Below, in pieces: positions 34,735 to 44,415 of a stretch of DNA of 53,975 bases. A model generated the notes under the pieces. It had not been told where the DNA came from. It made no database searches and was given only the letters and a program-made list of their open reading frames with translations. Each line of letters begins with the position of its first letter. Position 1 is the stretch's first letter. The stretch lies in contig JAAUZV010000004.1 in NCBI GenBank assembly GCA_014804425.1, forward strand, positions 78,310-132,284. Direction: 5' to 3'. The translations under genes were made by a program, and so were the position numbers. Source of the DNA: Lachnospiraceae bacterium (GTDB lineage Bacteria; Bacillota; Clostridia; Lachnospirales; Lachnospiraceae).

Positions 34735-36072
34735 TTATGTTTGTGCTCTCTTTTTAACACTTTCAGCCAGCAGATATTCCTTTGTGTTGCACGCAGGATC
34801 CTCCACGACGATCTGAAGAAGCTCCTTCAGGATCGCGCCGAGCCCCGGCCCTGCCGGAATGCCGATGTCGATCAGATCCCGCCCCGTCACGGCAAGATCT
34901 TTTAAGCAGACACACTCCCGATCGCGCAGAACCTCGCCGTATACCTCTCTCAAACGCGCAAGGCGCTCCTGTTTTTCCTGCCGCTGATAGGTACTCTGCG
35001 CCGCGATATCCGCCTCTTTTACATCAAAGAGACCGGGAAACAGCTCCGCGCCGACATCCGCCATCGCGCGGCGCATCCCCCGTTTATCCGGTTCGATGTT
35101 TCTGTCATGATTCCGCACAAGCCCCGATACTTTAACGATCGTATCCGTATCAAATTTCAGGCGGCGCAAAATCTTTTTTGTCAAATCCTCACTAAGCGCG
35201 GCGTGCCCGTGAAAATGATCGATACCGTTTTCGTCCGTTTCCTTTGTATACGGCTTTCCGATGTCATGGAAGCACATCGCAAGACGCAGCACACGGTCGG
35301 CGCGCACCGCTTTCATGGCATGAAGAATATGCTCCCCCACCGAATAGCAATGGTGCGGGTGATTCTGCCCCGTCCGCATGCATTCATCAAATTCAGGAAA
35401 AAACACCGCGCTTAATCCCGCCTCATACAACAGGCGCAGCGCGTCGGGATTCGGCGAACACAGCAGCTTGACAAACTCCGCCTGTATCCGCTCCGCGCTG
35501 ACCTTTTCCAGATTTCCCGCAAGTGCTTTCATAGCCTCAAACGTCTTCTCTTCTATTGAAAAAGACAATTGTGCGCTGAAACGCACGGCACGCATCATGC
35601 GCAGCGCGTCCTCCGTAAAGCGCGCACGCGCATCGCCGACACAGCGGATACGGCCTTCCCGTAAATCCTCCATTCCTCCGAAGCAGTCCACAAGCCCGTC
35701 CTTCGGGCGGTACGCCATCGCATTGATCGTAAAATCCCTGCGGCATAAATCCTCTCTCAGACTGCCCGTAAACGCCACGTTCTTCGGATGTCTGCCGTCC
35801 TCATATTCGCCGTCAACCCGATAGGTCGTAACCTCATACCCCGTTTTTCCCATCATGACCGTCACGGTCCCATGCTGAATCCCCGTGTCGATCGTGCGGC
35901 GGAATAGCTTTTTCACCTCGTCCGGCTTTGCGTTCGTGGTAATGTCCCAGTCATCAGGCACTCTCCCTAACAGACTGTCCCGCACACAGCCGCCGACGGC
36001 GTACGCCTCATAGCCCGCGCTTTCTAATGTCGTGATGATGTTTGCAGCCTGCTGCGGCAACTCGATCTGCAT
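34735..36072 (-). CDS. cca: CCA-adding tRNA nucleotidyltransferase
   Basis: This enzyme adds or repairs the CCA end of tRNAs, needed here since the tRNA genes in the window lack encoded CCA. The 445-residue product has the class II nucleotidyltransferase signature VGGCVRDSLLGRVPDDWDI with two catalytic acids, RRDFTINAMAY, then an HD-type domain (MCFHDIGKPYTKETDENG). The ATG at 36072 has GGGAGG upstream and gives the usual length. Confidence 0.95.
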   Translation of the reverse strand: MQIELPQQAANIITTLESAGYEAYAVGGCVRDSLLGRVPDDWDITTNAKPDEVKKLFRRTIDTGIQHGTVTVMMGKTGYEVTTYRVDGEYEDGRHPKNVAFTGSLREDLCRRDFTINAMAYRPKDGLVDCFGGMEDLREGRIRCVGDARARFTEDALRMMRAVRFSAQLSFSIEEKTFEAMKALAGNLEKVSAERIQAEFVKLLCSPNPDALRLLYEAGLSAVFFPEFDECMRTGQNHPHHCYSVGEHILHAMKAVRADRVLRLAMCFHDIGKPYTKETDENGIDHFHGHAALSEDLTKKILRRLKFDTDTIVKVSGLVRNHDRNIEPDKRGMRRAMADVGAELFPGLFDVKEADIAAQSTYQRQEKQERLARLREVYGEVLRDRECVCLKDLAVTGRDLIDIGIPAGPGLGAILKELLQIVVEDPACNTKEYLLAESVKKRAQT

Positions 36073-36103
36073 GCCGTATCCTCCCGCGAAATGTTGCTGT
36101 TCT

Positions 36104-37303
36104 CTACTGCTTACTGACAAGGCGCAGCGTCTCGCGCGCAATGGCAAGCTCCTCGTTCGTGGGAACGACCATGATGCTCACCCGGCTCTCCGGCGTTGAG
36201 ATAACGGCTTCCTCGCCGCGCAGGTTATTTTTTTCATGATCAACCTTTGTTCCCAAAAATCCAAGGTATTCACCGATCATCTCACGCATGGAGATATTAT
36301 TTTCTCCGACACCCGCCGTAAACGCAATGACATCCACGCCGCCCATCGCCGCCGTGTACGCGCCGATATATTTCGCCACACGGTATGCGTAAGCATCCAG
36401 CGTCATTTTAGCGCGCTCGTCGCCTTTCTCCGCCGCCGCTCCCAAATCCCGGAAATCGCTGGAGATTCCCGACATACCGAGCACGCCGGACTTCTTATTC
36501 ATCACATCGGACAGCTCCTGATAAGAAAGCTGCTCTTTTTCCCCGAGAAAGCTGACGACCGCCGGGTCGATGTCCCCGCAGCGTGTTCCCATGATCAGTC
36601 CCTCAAGCGGCGTTAAGCCCATGCTCGTATCCACGCTCTCCCCGTACTTGACCGCGGAAATGCTCGCCCCGTTTCCGAGGTGGCACACGATGATGCGCAG
36701 GTCTTTTCTGTCCTTTCCGAGTATCTGTGCCGCGCGCGCGGATACAAAATCATGACTCGTTCCGTGAAAACCGTAACGGCGCACCTTATATTTTTCATAA
36801 TACTCATACGGCAGCCCATACAGATATGCTTTTTTCGGCATTGTCTGATGAAATGCCGTATCAAATACGGCTGCCTGCAATACGCCCGGCATGATCTTCT
36901 CACAGGATCGGATTCCGATCAGATTCGCCGGATTGTGCAGGGGCGCTAAGTCAGCGCACTCCTCGATCGCCTGCACGACCTCATCAGTCACGATCACGCT
37001 GCCTGCGAACTTCTCGCCGCCGTGGACGATGCGGTGTCCGACCGCGCCGATCTCATCAAGCGATGTGATCACGCCGTGTTCCTTGTCCGTCAGCGCTTCT
37101 ATGACCATCTGTACCGCAACCGTATGCTCCGGCATGTCCTTTTGAATCGTCACCTTCTCTTTTCCCGCACCCTGATGCGTCAGGCATCCGCCCTCAATGC
37201 CGATGCGCTCGCAAAGCCCCTTTGCCAGCACCTGCTCCGTATCGCTGTCGATCAGCTGATATTTCAGCGACGAGCTTCCACAATTAATTACCAAAATTTT
37301 CAT
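36104..37303 (-). CDS. ackA: acetate kinase
   Basis: AckA turns acetyl phosphate and ADP into acetate and ATP, the final step of acetate fermentation. The 399-residue product begins MKILVINCGSSSLKYQL and has the family signatures GHRIVHGGEKF and CHLGNGASISAV. The partner gene pta is not adjacent. It ends about 30 bases before the cca start, so the two may share a transcript. AAGGAGAG precedes its ATG. Confidence 0.97.
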   Translation of the reverse strand: MKILVINCGSSSLKYQLIDSDTEQVLAKGLCERIGIEGGCLTHQGAGKEKVTIQKDMPEHTVAVQMVIEALTDKEHGVITSLDEIGAVGHRIVHGGEKFAGSVIVTDEVVQAIEECADLAPLHNPANLIGIRSCEKIMPGVLQAAVFDTAFHQTMPKKAYLYGLPYEYYEKYKVRRYGFHGTSHDFVSARAAQILGKDRKDLRIIVCHLGNGASISAVKYGESVDTSMGLTPLEGLIMGTRCGDIDPAVVSFLGEKEQLSYQELSDVMNKKSGVLGMSGISSDFRDLGAAAEKGDERAKMTLDAYAYRVAKYIGAYTAAMGGVDVIAFTAGVGENNISMREMIGEYLGFLGTKVDHEKNNLRGEEAVISTPESRVSIMVVPTNEELAIARETLRLVSKQ

Positions 37304-37337
37304 ATTCGCTCTCCTTCATCAAAAAATAAAACCACTG

Positions 37338-37365
37338 ATTCTATTTTACGTCAGCCCGCGTGTAA
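37338..37365 (-). promoter_or_regulatory. possible ackA promoter
   Basis: On the minus strand TTACAC (37360-37365) and TAGAAT (37338-37343) are 16 bases apart. Confidence 0.5.
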
Positions 37366-37451
37366 TTTCCATAGCCAACTTTTCATAAAATAAGAAAACT
37401 TTACAATCCATACCCGAATCGCTGCAAATCACACCCAAACGCAAAATAGGT

Positions 37452-37480
37452 TTGGAAATCACTGTGATCTGTGATATAAT
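37452..37480 (+). promoter_or_regulatory. promoter of the mgtE-diguanylate cyclase operon
   Basis: TTGGAA (37452-37457) and TATAAT (37475-37480) are 17 bases apart, with a TGA extension before the -10. The leader is about 50 bases, too short for a magnesium M-box. Confidence 0.7.
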
Positions 37481-37538
37481 TAGCATAATTGGGTTATTAT
37501 GTCATCAATGATTCACGAAAAACAGGAGTTATACACCA

Positions 37539-38951
37539 ATGGCAGATAAAACTATATATTCAGATCCGGAGCGTCCCGACTATGAGCCGGAACTGATCCG
37601 TCTCATTCAGAGCGATCTGCCCGAGGAGGAACTTCGCGAGCAGCTAAGTCGCTACCACGATAATGATATATCCAATGTGCTGGCGGCATTAACGCCCTTA
37701 GAGCGCAAACGGCTCTACCATGTGCTCGGTGTCGATGCGGTGTCCGACATTTTTGCTTATCTGGAGGATGACGTCGCAAAGTACATCGAGGAACTGGATG
37801 CCGAAAAAGCGGCGGACATCATTGAGAGCATGGATGCCGATGACGCGGTTGACGTGCTCGACGAGCTGGAGGACGATAAGAGCAATGAGCTGATCCGGCT
37901 CATTGACGCGCAGACCAGGCGGGATATTGACCTCATTCAATCCTATGAAGAGGATGAGCTCGGCAGCCACATGACGACCAATTTTGTCGTCATTCGAAAC
38001 GACTTCACGATCAAGCAGGCGATGCGCTCGCTTGTGGAGCAGGCGGCGGACAACGACAATATCTCCACAATTTACGTGACGGATGACAACGGCGTCTTCT
38101 GCGGTGCGATCGACCTGACCGACCTGATCATCGCAAGGCAGAACGTGGCGCTTTCCTCCCTGATCACAACCTCTTTCCCGTATGTGTACGCGACGGAGAC
38201 GGTGGACGACTGCCTGGAGCAGTTAAAAGATTACTCCGAGGATTCCATTCCGGTGCTTGACAACGATAAGCGTCTGCTCGGCATCATTACCGCGCAGGAT
38301 ATTGTCGAAGTCGTCGATGAACAGATGAGCGAGGATTACGCGCGGTTCGCGGGTCTGACCGAGGAGGAAGAACTAAATGAACCGCTAAGCGCGAGCATCA
38401 AAAAAAGAATTCCGTGGCTGATCACCCTGCTGTTTTTGGGTTTGTTTGTCTCCACGGTTGCGGGCATGTTTGAACAGGTGATCGCCCAGCTGACGCTGAT
38501 CGTCAGCTTTCAATCCCTCATTTTGGGAATGGCGGGAAACGTCGGTACGCAGTCGCTTGCCGTCACCATCCGCGTTCTTGTGGATGAGGAGTTAGAGCGA
38601 GGAGCGCGGCTGAAGCTCGTGTTAAAGGAACTTCGTATCGGCATGGTAAACGGGCTTTTACTTGGCTCTTTATCATTTACCCTGATCGGTTTCTACATCC
38701 ATTTTGCCAAAGGAAGACCCCCGATGTTTTCCTTTGCGGTATCGGGCTGCATCGGTTTATCCCTGCTTGTGGCAATGATCATTTCCTCCCTGATGGGAAC
38801 GATCATCCCGCTGTTTTTCCACAAGCTTCACGTGGACCCCGCCGTGGCATCCGGTCCCTTGATCTCTACTATTAACGACCTGATCGCAGTTATCACCTAC
38901 TATGGTCTGGCATGGGCGCTGCTGCTTCAGGTTCTGCACTTAGTTGAATGA
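37539..38951 (+). CDS. mgtE: magnesium transporter MgtE
   Basis: MgtE is a magnesium channel gated by internal magnesium. The 470-residue product has the acidic N domain (to about 140), a pair of CBS domains (about 140-265) and five membrane segments with the family motif GMAGNVGTQSLAVTIR. The many acids in ESMDADDAVDVLDELEDDKS are typical of the magnesium-sensing N domain. It shares four bases with the next gene. Confidence 0.95.
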   Translation: MADKTIYSDPERPDYEPELIRLIQSDLPEEELREQLSRYHDNDISNVLAALTPLERKRLYHVLGVDAVSDIFAYLEDDVAKYIEELDAEKAADIIESMDADDAVDVLDELEDDKSNELIRLIDAQTRRDIDLIQSYEEDELGSHMTTNFVVIRNDFTIKQAMRSLVEQAADNDNISTIYVTDDNGVFCGAIDLTDLIIARQNVALSSLITTSFPYVYATETVDDCLEQLKDYSEDSIPVLDNDKRLLGIITAQDIVEVVDEQMSEDYARFAGLTEEEELNEPLSASIKKRIPWLITLLFLGLFVSTVAGMFEQVIAQLTLIVSFQSLILGMAGNVGTQSLAVTIRVLVDEELERGARLKLVLKELRIGMVNGLLLGSLSFTLIGFYIHFAKGRPPMFSFAVSGCIGLSLLVAMIISSLMGTIIPLFFHKLHVDPAVASGPLISTINDLIAVITYYGLAWALLLQVLHLVE

Positions 38952-40048
38952 ACGATACGATGATGAAAAAGAAATTAGAATACGCCAAAAATGTATTAAA
39001 CGGGACAGAGCAGATCACAAACAGACAAAAATTCAGTTTCATGATCTATTCCATTGCATGTGTGCATGCTTTTTTGCTATGCATGTTTATCGCTCTGCGC
39101 ATCACGCCGCTATATCTTTTTAATACGGTAAGCGTAGCTACCTATCTGCTCAGCACGCGTTTGATCCGCAAGGAAAACTATCTGCCGTTGTACTATATCA
39201 CCTATTTTGAGATTGTTCTGCATTCCTTTGTCGCCACATTATGCATCGGCTGGCAGTTCGGTTTTGCACAATATATCATTGGCGTGATTCCCGTCGGCTT
39301 CTATGTGTGCTATACGCTTAATACAGCGCGGCGCAAGCTCGTCATCGCCACACAGAATGCGATAGCTGCATCGGTATTGTTTCTTTCCTGTAAATTTCTG
39401 TCTTATTATAATGAACCGTTTTACACTATCGACAACCCGGTGATCGAATTTTCTATTTATACGTTTAACTCGATCTGTACGTTTCTATTTCTGATCTTGT
39501 TTTCACTCATCTACGTCTTCGAGATCAAATGGACACACGCAAAGCTGCGGCATCAAAATACGATCCTGGAGCAGCTTGCGAACACAGATCCGCTGACCGG
39601 ACTTTACAACCGCCGCAGTATGCAGATGTTTATCGACCAGGCATTACAATCCGATTTGAGTTTCTCGCTCATCATGGGCGATATCGATGATTTCAAAAAG
39701 ATCAATGACACTTACGGTCACGATTTCGGTGACGTTGCCCTGCATGATATTGCGCAGATCGCGGTAGAGCAGGTCGGCGAACATGGATATGTGTGCCGCT
39801 GGGGCGGCGAGGAGCTTCTCATCCTCATCAGCAACAGCACACATGATCAGACCTATCAGATCGCCGAGAGCATCCGGCATCATGTCGAACACCATATTTT
39901 TGAATCGAGCAGCAAGTGGATTCGCTGTACACTCACACTCGGCGTTGCGATTTACCAGAAGGGCATGACGGTCGGAGAAACGATCACACTAGCGGACAAT
40001 AATCTATACCTCGGAAAAAACGGCGGAAAAAACAGGGTTGTGATGTAA
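38948..40048 (+). CDS. membrane-bound diguanylate cyclase (GGDEF)
   Basis: The product of 366 residues has six or so N-terminal membrane segments (to about 195) and a C-terminal GGDEF domain (about 205-366). The active site reads RWGGEELL (GGEEL, accepted as active), with NTDPLTGLYNRRSM at the domain start and MGDIDDFKKINDTYGHDFGD at the metal site. It should make cyclic di-GMP. The ATG overlaps the mgtE TGA, so translation is probably coupled. The membrane part has no recognised sensor domain. Confidence 0.93.
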   Translation: MNDTMMKKKLEYAKNVLNGTEQITNRQKFSFMIYSIACVHAFLLCMFIALRITPLYLFNTVSVATYLLSTRLIRKENYLPLYYITYFEIVLHSFVATLCIGWQFGFAQYIIGVIPVGFYVCYTLNTARRKLVIATQNAIAASVLFLSCKFLSYYNEPFYTIDNPVIEFSIYTFNSICTFLFLILFSLIYVFEIKWTHAKLRHQNTILEQLANTDPLTGLYNRRSMQMFIDQALQSDLSFSLIMGDIDDFKKINDTYGHDFGDVALHDIAQIAVEQVGEHGYVCRWGGEELLILISNSTHDQTYQIAESIRHHVEHHIFESSSKWIRCTLTLGVAIYQKGMTVGETITLADNNLYLGKNGGKNRVVM

Positions 40049-40072
40049 CCGTTACATCACAACCCTGTTTTT
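40030..40072. terminator. bidirectional terminator between the cyclase gene and proS
   Basis: AAACAGGGTTGTGATGTAAC pairs perfectly with its complement, with A and T runs at the ends. It overlaps the cyclase stop codon and lies just after the proS stop. Confidence 0.9.
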
Positions 40073-40078
40073 CATCTT

Positions 40079-41515
40079 CTAATATGCCTTTCCCCAATAT
40101 ACCATCTTTTTTGCGGGTTTCCCGCAGCAGACGCAGGTATCGGCAAGCTTCTCCCCGTCAAACGGCATACAGCGGCTCGTGACTGCGAGCTTTTCTTTGA
40201 TGATGTCCTCGCATTCCTGTTCCCCGCACCACATTGCTTTCACAAAGCCGGTCTTCTCCGTAAAGCACTTCTCAAATTCCTCCATCGTCACGGCCGTGTA
40301 AGTATGTTCCTCTCTGTGCACGCGCGCCGCCTCGAACATATCCTGCTGGATCTGCTCTAAGAGCGCGGGCAGCTTCGACGCCGCCTCTTCCAAGGCAATC
40401 GTCTGTTTTTCTCCGTTATCGCGGCGGCAGGCTACGCAATGTCCCGCCTCGATGTCTTTCGGTCCGATCTCGATGCGGACGGGAATGCCGCGCATCTCCT
40501 GCTCCGAAAATTTCCAGCCCGGACTCTTATCCGAAACATCCGTTTTTACGCGAATACCCGCTTTCTTTATCTCCGCTTCCAGCTTCGACGCCGCCTCTAA
40601 CACACCGTCCTTTTGCTGCTGAATGGGAATGATCATCACCTGTGTGGGCGCGACTCTCGGCGGAAGCTTTAAGCCCGAATTGTCTCCGTGCACCATAATG
40701 ATCGCACCGATCAAGCGGGTCGTCATACCCCATGAAGTCTGATGGACATATTGCAGCGTATTATCCTTCGCCGTGTACTGAATGCCGAACGCCCTCGCAA
40801 AGCCGTCTCCGAAATTGTGACTCGTTCCTGACTGTAATGCCTTTCCGTCATGCATCAGCGCCTCGATCGTATAAGTTGCCGTCGCTCCGGCAAATTTTTC
40901 TTTATCGGTTTTCCGTCCTTTAATGACCGGGATCGCAAGCACCTGCTCCACAAAGTCCGCGTAGACATTGAGCATCTGAATCGTACGCTCCTCCGCCTCC
41001 TGCGCCGTCGCATGAGCGGTGTGTCCCTCCTGCCACAAAAATTCACGGCTTCTTAAAAACGGTCTTGTCTCTTTCTCCCAGCGCACCACGGAACACCACT
41101 GATTGCACACCTGCGGCAAGTCGCGGTACGAATGCACCACATTTTTATAATAATCACAGAATAAGGTCTCCGAGGTCGGTCTGACGCACATTCTCTCCTG
41201 AAGCTGCTGCCCGCCGCCGTATGTCACCCATGCAACCTCCGGCGCAAAGCCCTCCACATGATCTTTTTCTTTCTGTAAAAGACTCTCCGGGATAAACATC
41301 GGAAGGTAAACATTCTGTACCCCCGTCTCCTTAAACCGCGCGTCTAACTGCTGCTGGATCAACTCCCAGATCGCATAGCCCGCAGGCCGAAACGCCATAC
41401 AGCCCTTTACGCTCGTGTAATCGATCAGCTCCGCTTTTTTCACCACGTCGGTATACCACTGCGCGAAATCTTCCTCCATGGAAGTGATCGCTTCTACCAG
41501 CTTTTTGTCTGCCAT
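40079..41515 (-). CDS. proS: prolyl-tRNA synthetase, short archaeal-type
   Basis: This class II synthetase charges tRNA-Pro. The 478-residue product has motif 2 ([20 protein letters not shown]), the anticodon-binding domain and the C-terminal extension with CVCCGK and a terminal YWGKAY. It lacks the editing insertion of the longer bacterial type; Clostridia often carry this form. Expression is set by the T-box leader at 41612-41860. Confidence 0.95.
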   Translation of the reverse strand: MADKKLVEAITSMEEDFAQWYTDVVKKAELIDYTSVKGCMAFRPAGYAIWELIQQQLDARFKETGVQNVYLPMFIPESLLQKEKDHVEGFAPEVAWVTYGGGQQLQERMCVRPTSETLFCDYYKNVVHSYRDLPQVCNQWCSVVRWEKETRPFLRSREFLWQEGHTAHATAQEAEERTIQMLNVYADFVEQVLAIPVIKGRKTDKEKFAGATATYTIEALMHDGKALQSGTSHNFGDGFARAFGIQYTAKDNTLQYVHQTSWGMTTRLIGAIIMVHGDNSGLKLPPRVAPTQVMIIPIQQQKDGVLEAASKLEAEIKKAGIRVKTDVSDKSPGWKFSEQEMRGIPVRIEIGPKDIEAGHCVACRRDNGEKQTIALEEAASKLPALLEQIQQDMFEAARVHREEHTYTAVTMEEFEKCFTEKTGFVKAMWCGEQECEDIIKEKLAVTSRCMPFDGEKLADTCVCCGKPAKKMVYWGKAY

Positions 41516-41611
41516 TTTTTCACACTGCTCCTTTCTGAATTTTCATTGTCCTCTGTCTGCGATAAGCAGCTCCCAGATGCGAAGAACGCAACGCGTTCTT
41601 TGCTTATCGCG

Positions 41612-41860
41612 CAAAAAAACCTCCGATCCCATCATAGGGACCGAAGGTTATCGGCGGTGCCACCCTGCTTGACGGTCTTTCTCCGCCCTGCTCTGTATCC
41701 GTTATCGCCGGATCTACGGTGTATTTAACATACACGGCTCCAAGGCAGGTTCCCCGCCCTCCGCTTAGGAATCTCCCACCACGGAACGGCCCCGTTCCTC
41801 TGATTCCCTCTCTGAAAAGCATCCGCACAGGTACTAACCCTTTTCAACGCCATACGATAT
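41612..41860 (-). promoter_or_regulatory. T-box leader of proS
   Basis: The minus-strand leader holds the T-box sequence AGGGTGGCACCGC (about 41653-41665), a stem I with AGAGAGGGAAT and GGTGGGAG distal-loop motifs, and a terminator (41618-41648) ending in seven T. Uncharged tRNA-Pro should bind and stop termination. A CCT at 41747-41749 is a candidate specifier codon, not proved. It fills most of the gap 41516-41891. Confidence 0.9.
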
Positions 41861-41866
41861 ATTGTG

Positions 41867-41895
41867 ATTTTAATGTCTTTGCCGCGCTCTGTCAA
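41867..41895 (-). promoter_or_regulatory. sigma-A promoter of proS
   Basis: On the minus strand TTGACA (41890-41895) and TAAAAT (41867-41872) are 17 bases apart, overlapping the stop of the AI-2E family gene. Confidence 0.85.
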
Positions 41896-42947
41896 GAAGA
41901 AATCGCGTGAGAAGAAAGCTCTCTGATCAGCAAATAAGAAAGCGGCCCTGTCACAATCCCCAAAATCCCATAGAGCTTCACGCCTAAAAACACGGACATC
42001 AGAATGATGAGCGGGTGAATCCCGATCCGCTGCCCGATCAGACGCGGTTCCATAAACTCCCGTACAAAATAACACACCACATAGAGCAGGACAAACACGA
42101 CGGCAAGCATGTTTTGTCCCATGACAAGCTCAAAGATCGCGAGCGGAATCAGCGTAATGCCGGTTCCGATAAACGGGAGCATATCGAGAAAGCCCACGAT
42201 ATAGCCCCATAAAAAAGGCGTACCGAAGCCTGCCCACCAAAATACGACGCTGCAAATGCCCCCGATGACGGACATGATGATGAGCTGCGCCTTAATGTAA
42301 GAAAAAATCAATCTGACAGTCTTGTCATATAATTCCCTGACATAGGCAAACCAGTGTTTTTCGCGCCACCCCGCCACGATCTCGTCATAATCCTTTGCAA
42401 AAAGCACACTGAAAATAAAAAACACCGCCCAAAAAATACCGATCGCCGCAACGACTCTGAGGACGTCCCCCGATATGACAAGCGCCTTGGGAACCGCATC
42501 GTCGCTGATCTGCTCTCCGATACTGCGCGCCGCCGTCATGATCTTCTCTTCGATCACAATCGCGTCGATCCCGAGCGGGCGTTCCAAATAACAGCAGCAG
42601 GTATGAAGAAAAACACCGCACTGCACACGAAAAATCTTAAAATTTGACATGCACATCCGCACGCAGCCCGCTGCCGCGCGGTACAAAAAAAGAAGCAGCA
42701 CAATGGGCAGCGCGCCGATCATAAACAAAATGAAGGCAGTAAGCGTGCTTTTCATCCCCCGCCGCTTTCCTGATATTCTTCGCACGAACGGCATGACCCA
42801 GCGCACAAAGAGCACGGATAAGCAAAACGGCAGCACAAGCGTCAGCGCATACTTCATGACAAGATAGACCGCCGCCGCGATCAAAACTACCCGAAGCATC
42901 CGCCGCTTGTACCATTCTTCTCTTAAATCCTCAAAAAAATTTCCCAT
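41892..42947 (-). CDS. AI-2E family transporter
   Basis: The 351-residue product has the family's eight or so membrane segments and the conserved GYIVGFLDMLPFIGTGI and PRLIGQRIGIHPL regions. Members include sodium-proton antiporters and YtvI-type sporulation proteins as well as the AI-2 exporter that named the family, so transport of AI-2 should not be assumed. The ATG at 42947 has GGAG upstream. A CCCY cysteine run lies in the loop after the second pair of segments. Confidence 0.85.
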   Translation of the reverse strand: MGNFFEDLREEWYKRRMLRVVLIAAAVYLVMKYALTLVLPFCLSVLFVRWVMPFVRRISGKRRGMKSTLTAFILFMIGALPIVLLLFLYRAAAGCVRMCMSNFKIFRVQCGVFLHTCCCYLERPLGIDAIVIEEKIMTAARSIGEQISDDAVPKALVISGDVLRVVAAIGIFWAVFFIFSVLFAKDYDEIVAGWREKHWFAYVRELYDKTVRLIFSYIKAQLIIMSVIGGICSVVFWWAGFGTPFLWGYIVGFLDMLPFIGTGITLIPLAIFELVMGQNMLAVVFVLLYVVCYFVREFMEPRLIGQRIGIHPLIILMSVFLGVKLYGILGIVTGPLSYLLIRELSSHAISS

Positions 42948-42986
42948 ACGCACTCCATTCTTTCGGAATATAGTATGGGAAAAAAA

Positions 42987-43649
42987 TTAGTTTTTATGAA
43001 AGCCGGGTGTCACGCTGAAATCCATTTGCTTTCCGGTCCGCGGATGCCGAAAGCATAGCCGTTCCGCGCAGAGCGCCACGCTTGCAAGCCCTAAAGTGTC
43101 CGCAAGCTTCTTTGCGTTCTCGTCCCCGTATTTGCGGTCTCCGACAAGCGGATGTCCGGCATGGGAAAATTGTAAACGGATCTGGTGAAATCTTCCTGTC
43201 TGTAAACAAATTTTAACATTACTGACATCGATGTCAGCGTCATACGATTCCACCTGATAGGAAAGCACGGCGCGTTTTGCCTCCGCATTCGCATCGCCGC
43301 CCGTCATGATCTCACCGACGCCGTTTCCCTTTTTTACGATCTCATCAATCCATTCGCCTTCCGACTGCGGCATTCTCCCGCAGACCAGCGCGCGGTAATA
43401 CTTTTTCATCGTGCCGTTCTTCATCTGCGCACCCAATTTTGCCGCCATCGCGCTGCTTTTGGCAAAAACAAGAAGCCCTTCCACCGGCTGGTCTAAACGG
43501 TGAACCACATGCAGCCCGCCGCCGTGCAGATAATTGCGCAGCTCGCTCTCCATATCCATTTCCGATGCGCGCGCACTCTGCACCGCAAGCCCCGCAGGCT
43601 TCTCGCAGACAAGAATATCCTGATCCTCATATAGAATGACTGTCTTCAT
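42987..43649 (-). CDS. RluA-family pseudouridine synthase
   Basis: The 220-residue product has the RluA catalytic motif HRLDQPVEGLLVF with the key Asp, and the closing RFHQIRLQFSHAGHPLVGD. It lacks an S4 domain, as do RluA/TruC-like members. The RNA target cannot be inferred. The ATG at 43649 lies 23 bases after the response regulator gene, so it may share that transcript. No obvious functional link to the two-component system. Confidence 0.88.
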   Translation of the reverse strand: MKTVILYEDQDILVCEKPAGLAVQSARASEMDMESELRNYLHGGGLHVVHRLDQPVEGLLVFAKSSAMAAKLGAQMKNGTMKKYYRALVCGRMPQSEGEWIDEIVKKGNGVGEIMTGGDANAEAKRAVLSYQVESYDADIDVSNVKICLQTGRFHQIRLQFSHAGHPLVGDRKYGDENAKKLADTLGLASVALCAERLCFRHPRTGKQMDFSVTPGFHKN

Positions 43650-43672
43650 CCATGCCCCATCCCGTGCGCCTT

Positions 43673-44362
43673 CTATACCTTGAACCGGTAGCCGACACCC
43701 CATATCGTCTCAATATACTGGGGCTTTGACGTATCGTATTCCAGTTTTTCGCGAATCTTCTTAATATGAACCGTCACCGTCGCAATATCTCCGACGGAAT
43801 CCATATCCCATATTTCGCGGAACAGTTCCTCCTTCGTAAACACATGATTCGGATTTTCCGCCAGGAATGTCAAAAGATCAAATTCCTTTGTGGTAAATGT
43901 CCGCTCCTCACCGTCCACATAAACGCGGCGCGCCGTTTTGTCGATCTTGAGTCCCCTGATCTCCACAATATCATTCTGCTTCTGCCCAGAACCGACAAGC
44001 CTGTCATATCTTGCCAGATGTGCCTTTACGCGCGCGACCAGCTCACTCGGGCTGAACGGCTTCGTCATGTAATCATCCGCGCCGAGTCCAAGTCCTCTGA
44101 TCTTGTCAATATCATCCTTTTTTGCCGATACCATCAAGATCGGGATATTCTTTTCCTCCCGGATCCGGCGGCAGACTTCAAAACCGTCCATCCCCGGAAG
44201 CATCAGATCGAGCACAACAAGCGCATACTCCTCGGAAAGCGCCTTATTCAGTCCTTCGTTCCCGTCGTTTGCGATCTCTACCTGAAACTCCGAAAGCTCC
44301 AAATAATCTTTTTCGAGGTCCGCGATCTCCTTTTCATCCTCAACAATCAAAATGCGGCTCAT
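43673..44362 (-). CDS. OmpR-family response regulator
   Basis: The 229-residue product has a receiver domain with Asp52 in VLDLMLPGMDG, Lys101 in YMTKPF, and a C-terminal winged helix (FTTKEFDLLTFLAENPNHVF, ending ETIWGVGYRFKV). It is the partner of the histidine kinase gene just upstream (44416-45906), 53 bases away. The usual gene order is reversed: kinase first. Confidence 0.95.
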   Translation of the reverse strand: MSRILIVEDEKEIADLEKDYLELSEFQVEIANDGNEGLNKALSEEYALVVLDLMLPGMDGFEVCRRIREEKNIPILMVSAKKDDIDKIRGLGLGADDYMTKPFSPSELVARVKAHLARYDRLVGSGQKQNDIVEIRGLKIDKTARRVYVDGEERTFTTKEFDLLTFLAENPNHVFTKEELFREIWDMDSVGDIATVTVHIKKIREKLEYDTSKPQYIETIWGVGYRFKV

Positions 44363-44415
44363 GCCATCCCTCCAGTCTCACGTTTTCTGTCATATACGCG
44401 GTTTCTGCGCATTTC

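Noticed and set aside
37481-37538. A magnesium M-box riboswitch before mgtE
   Set aside because: The leader is only about 50 bases and shows no M-box motif.
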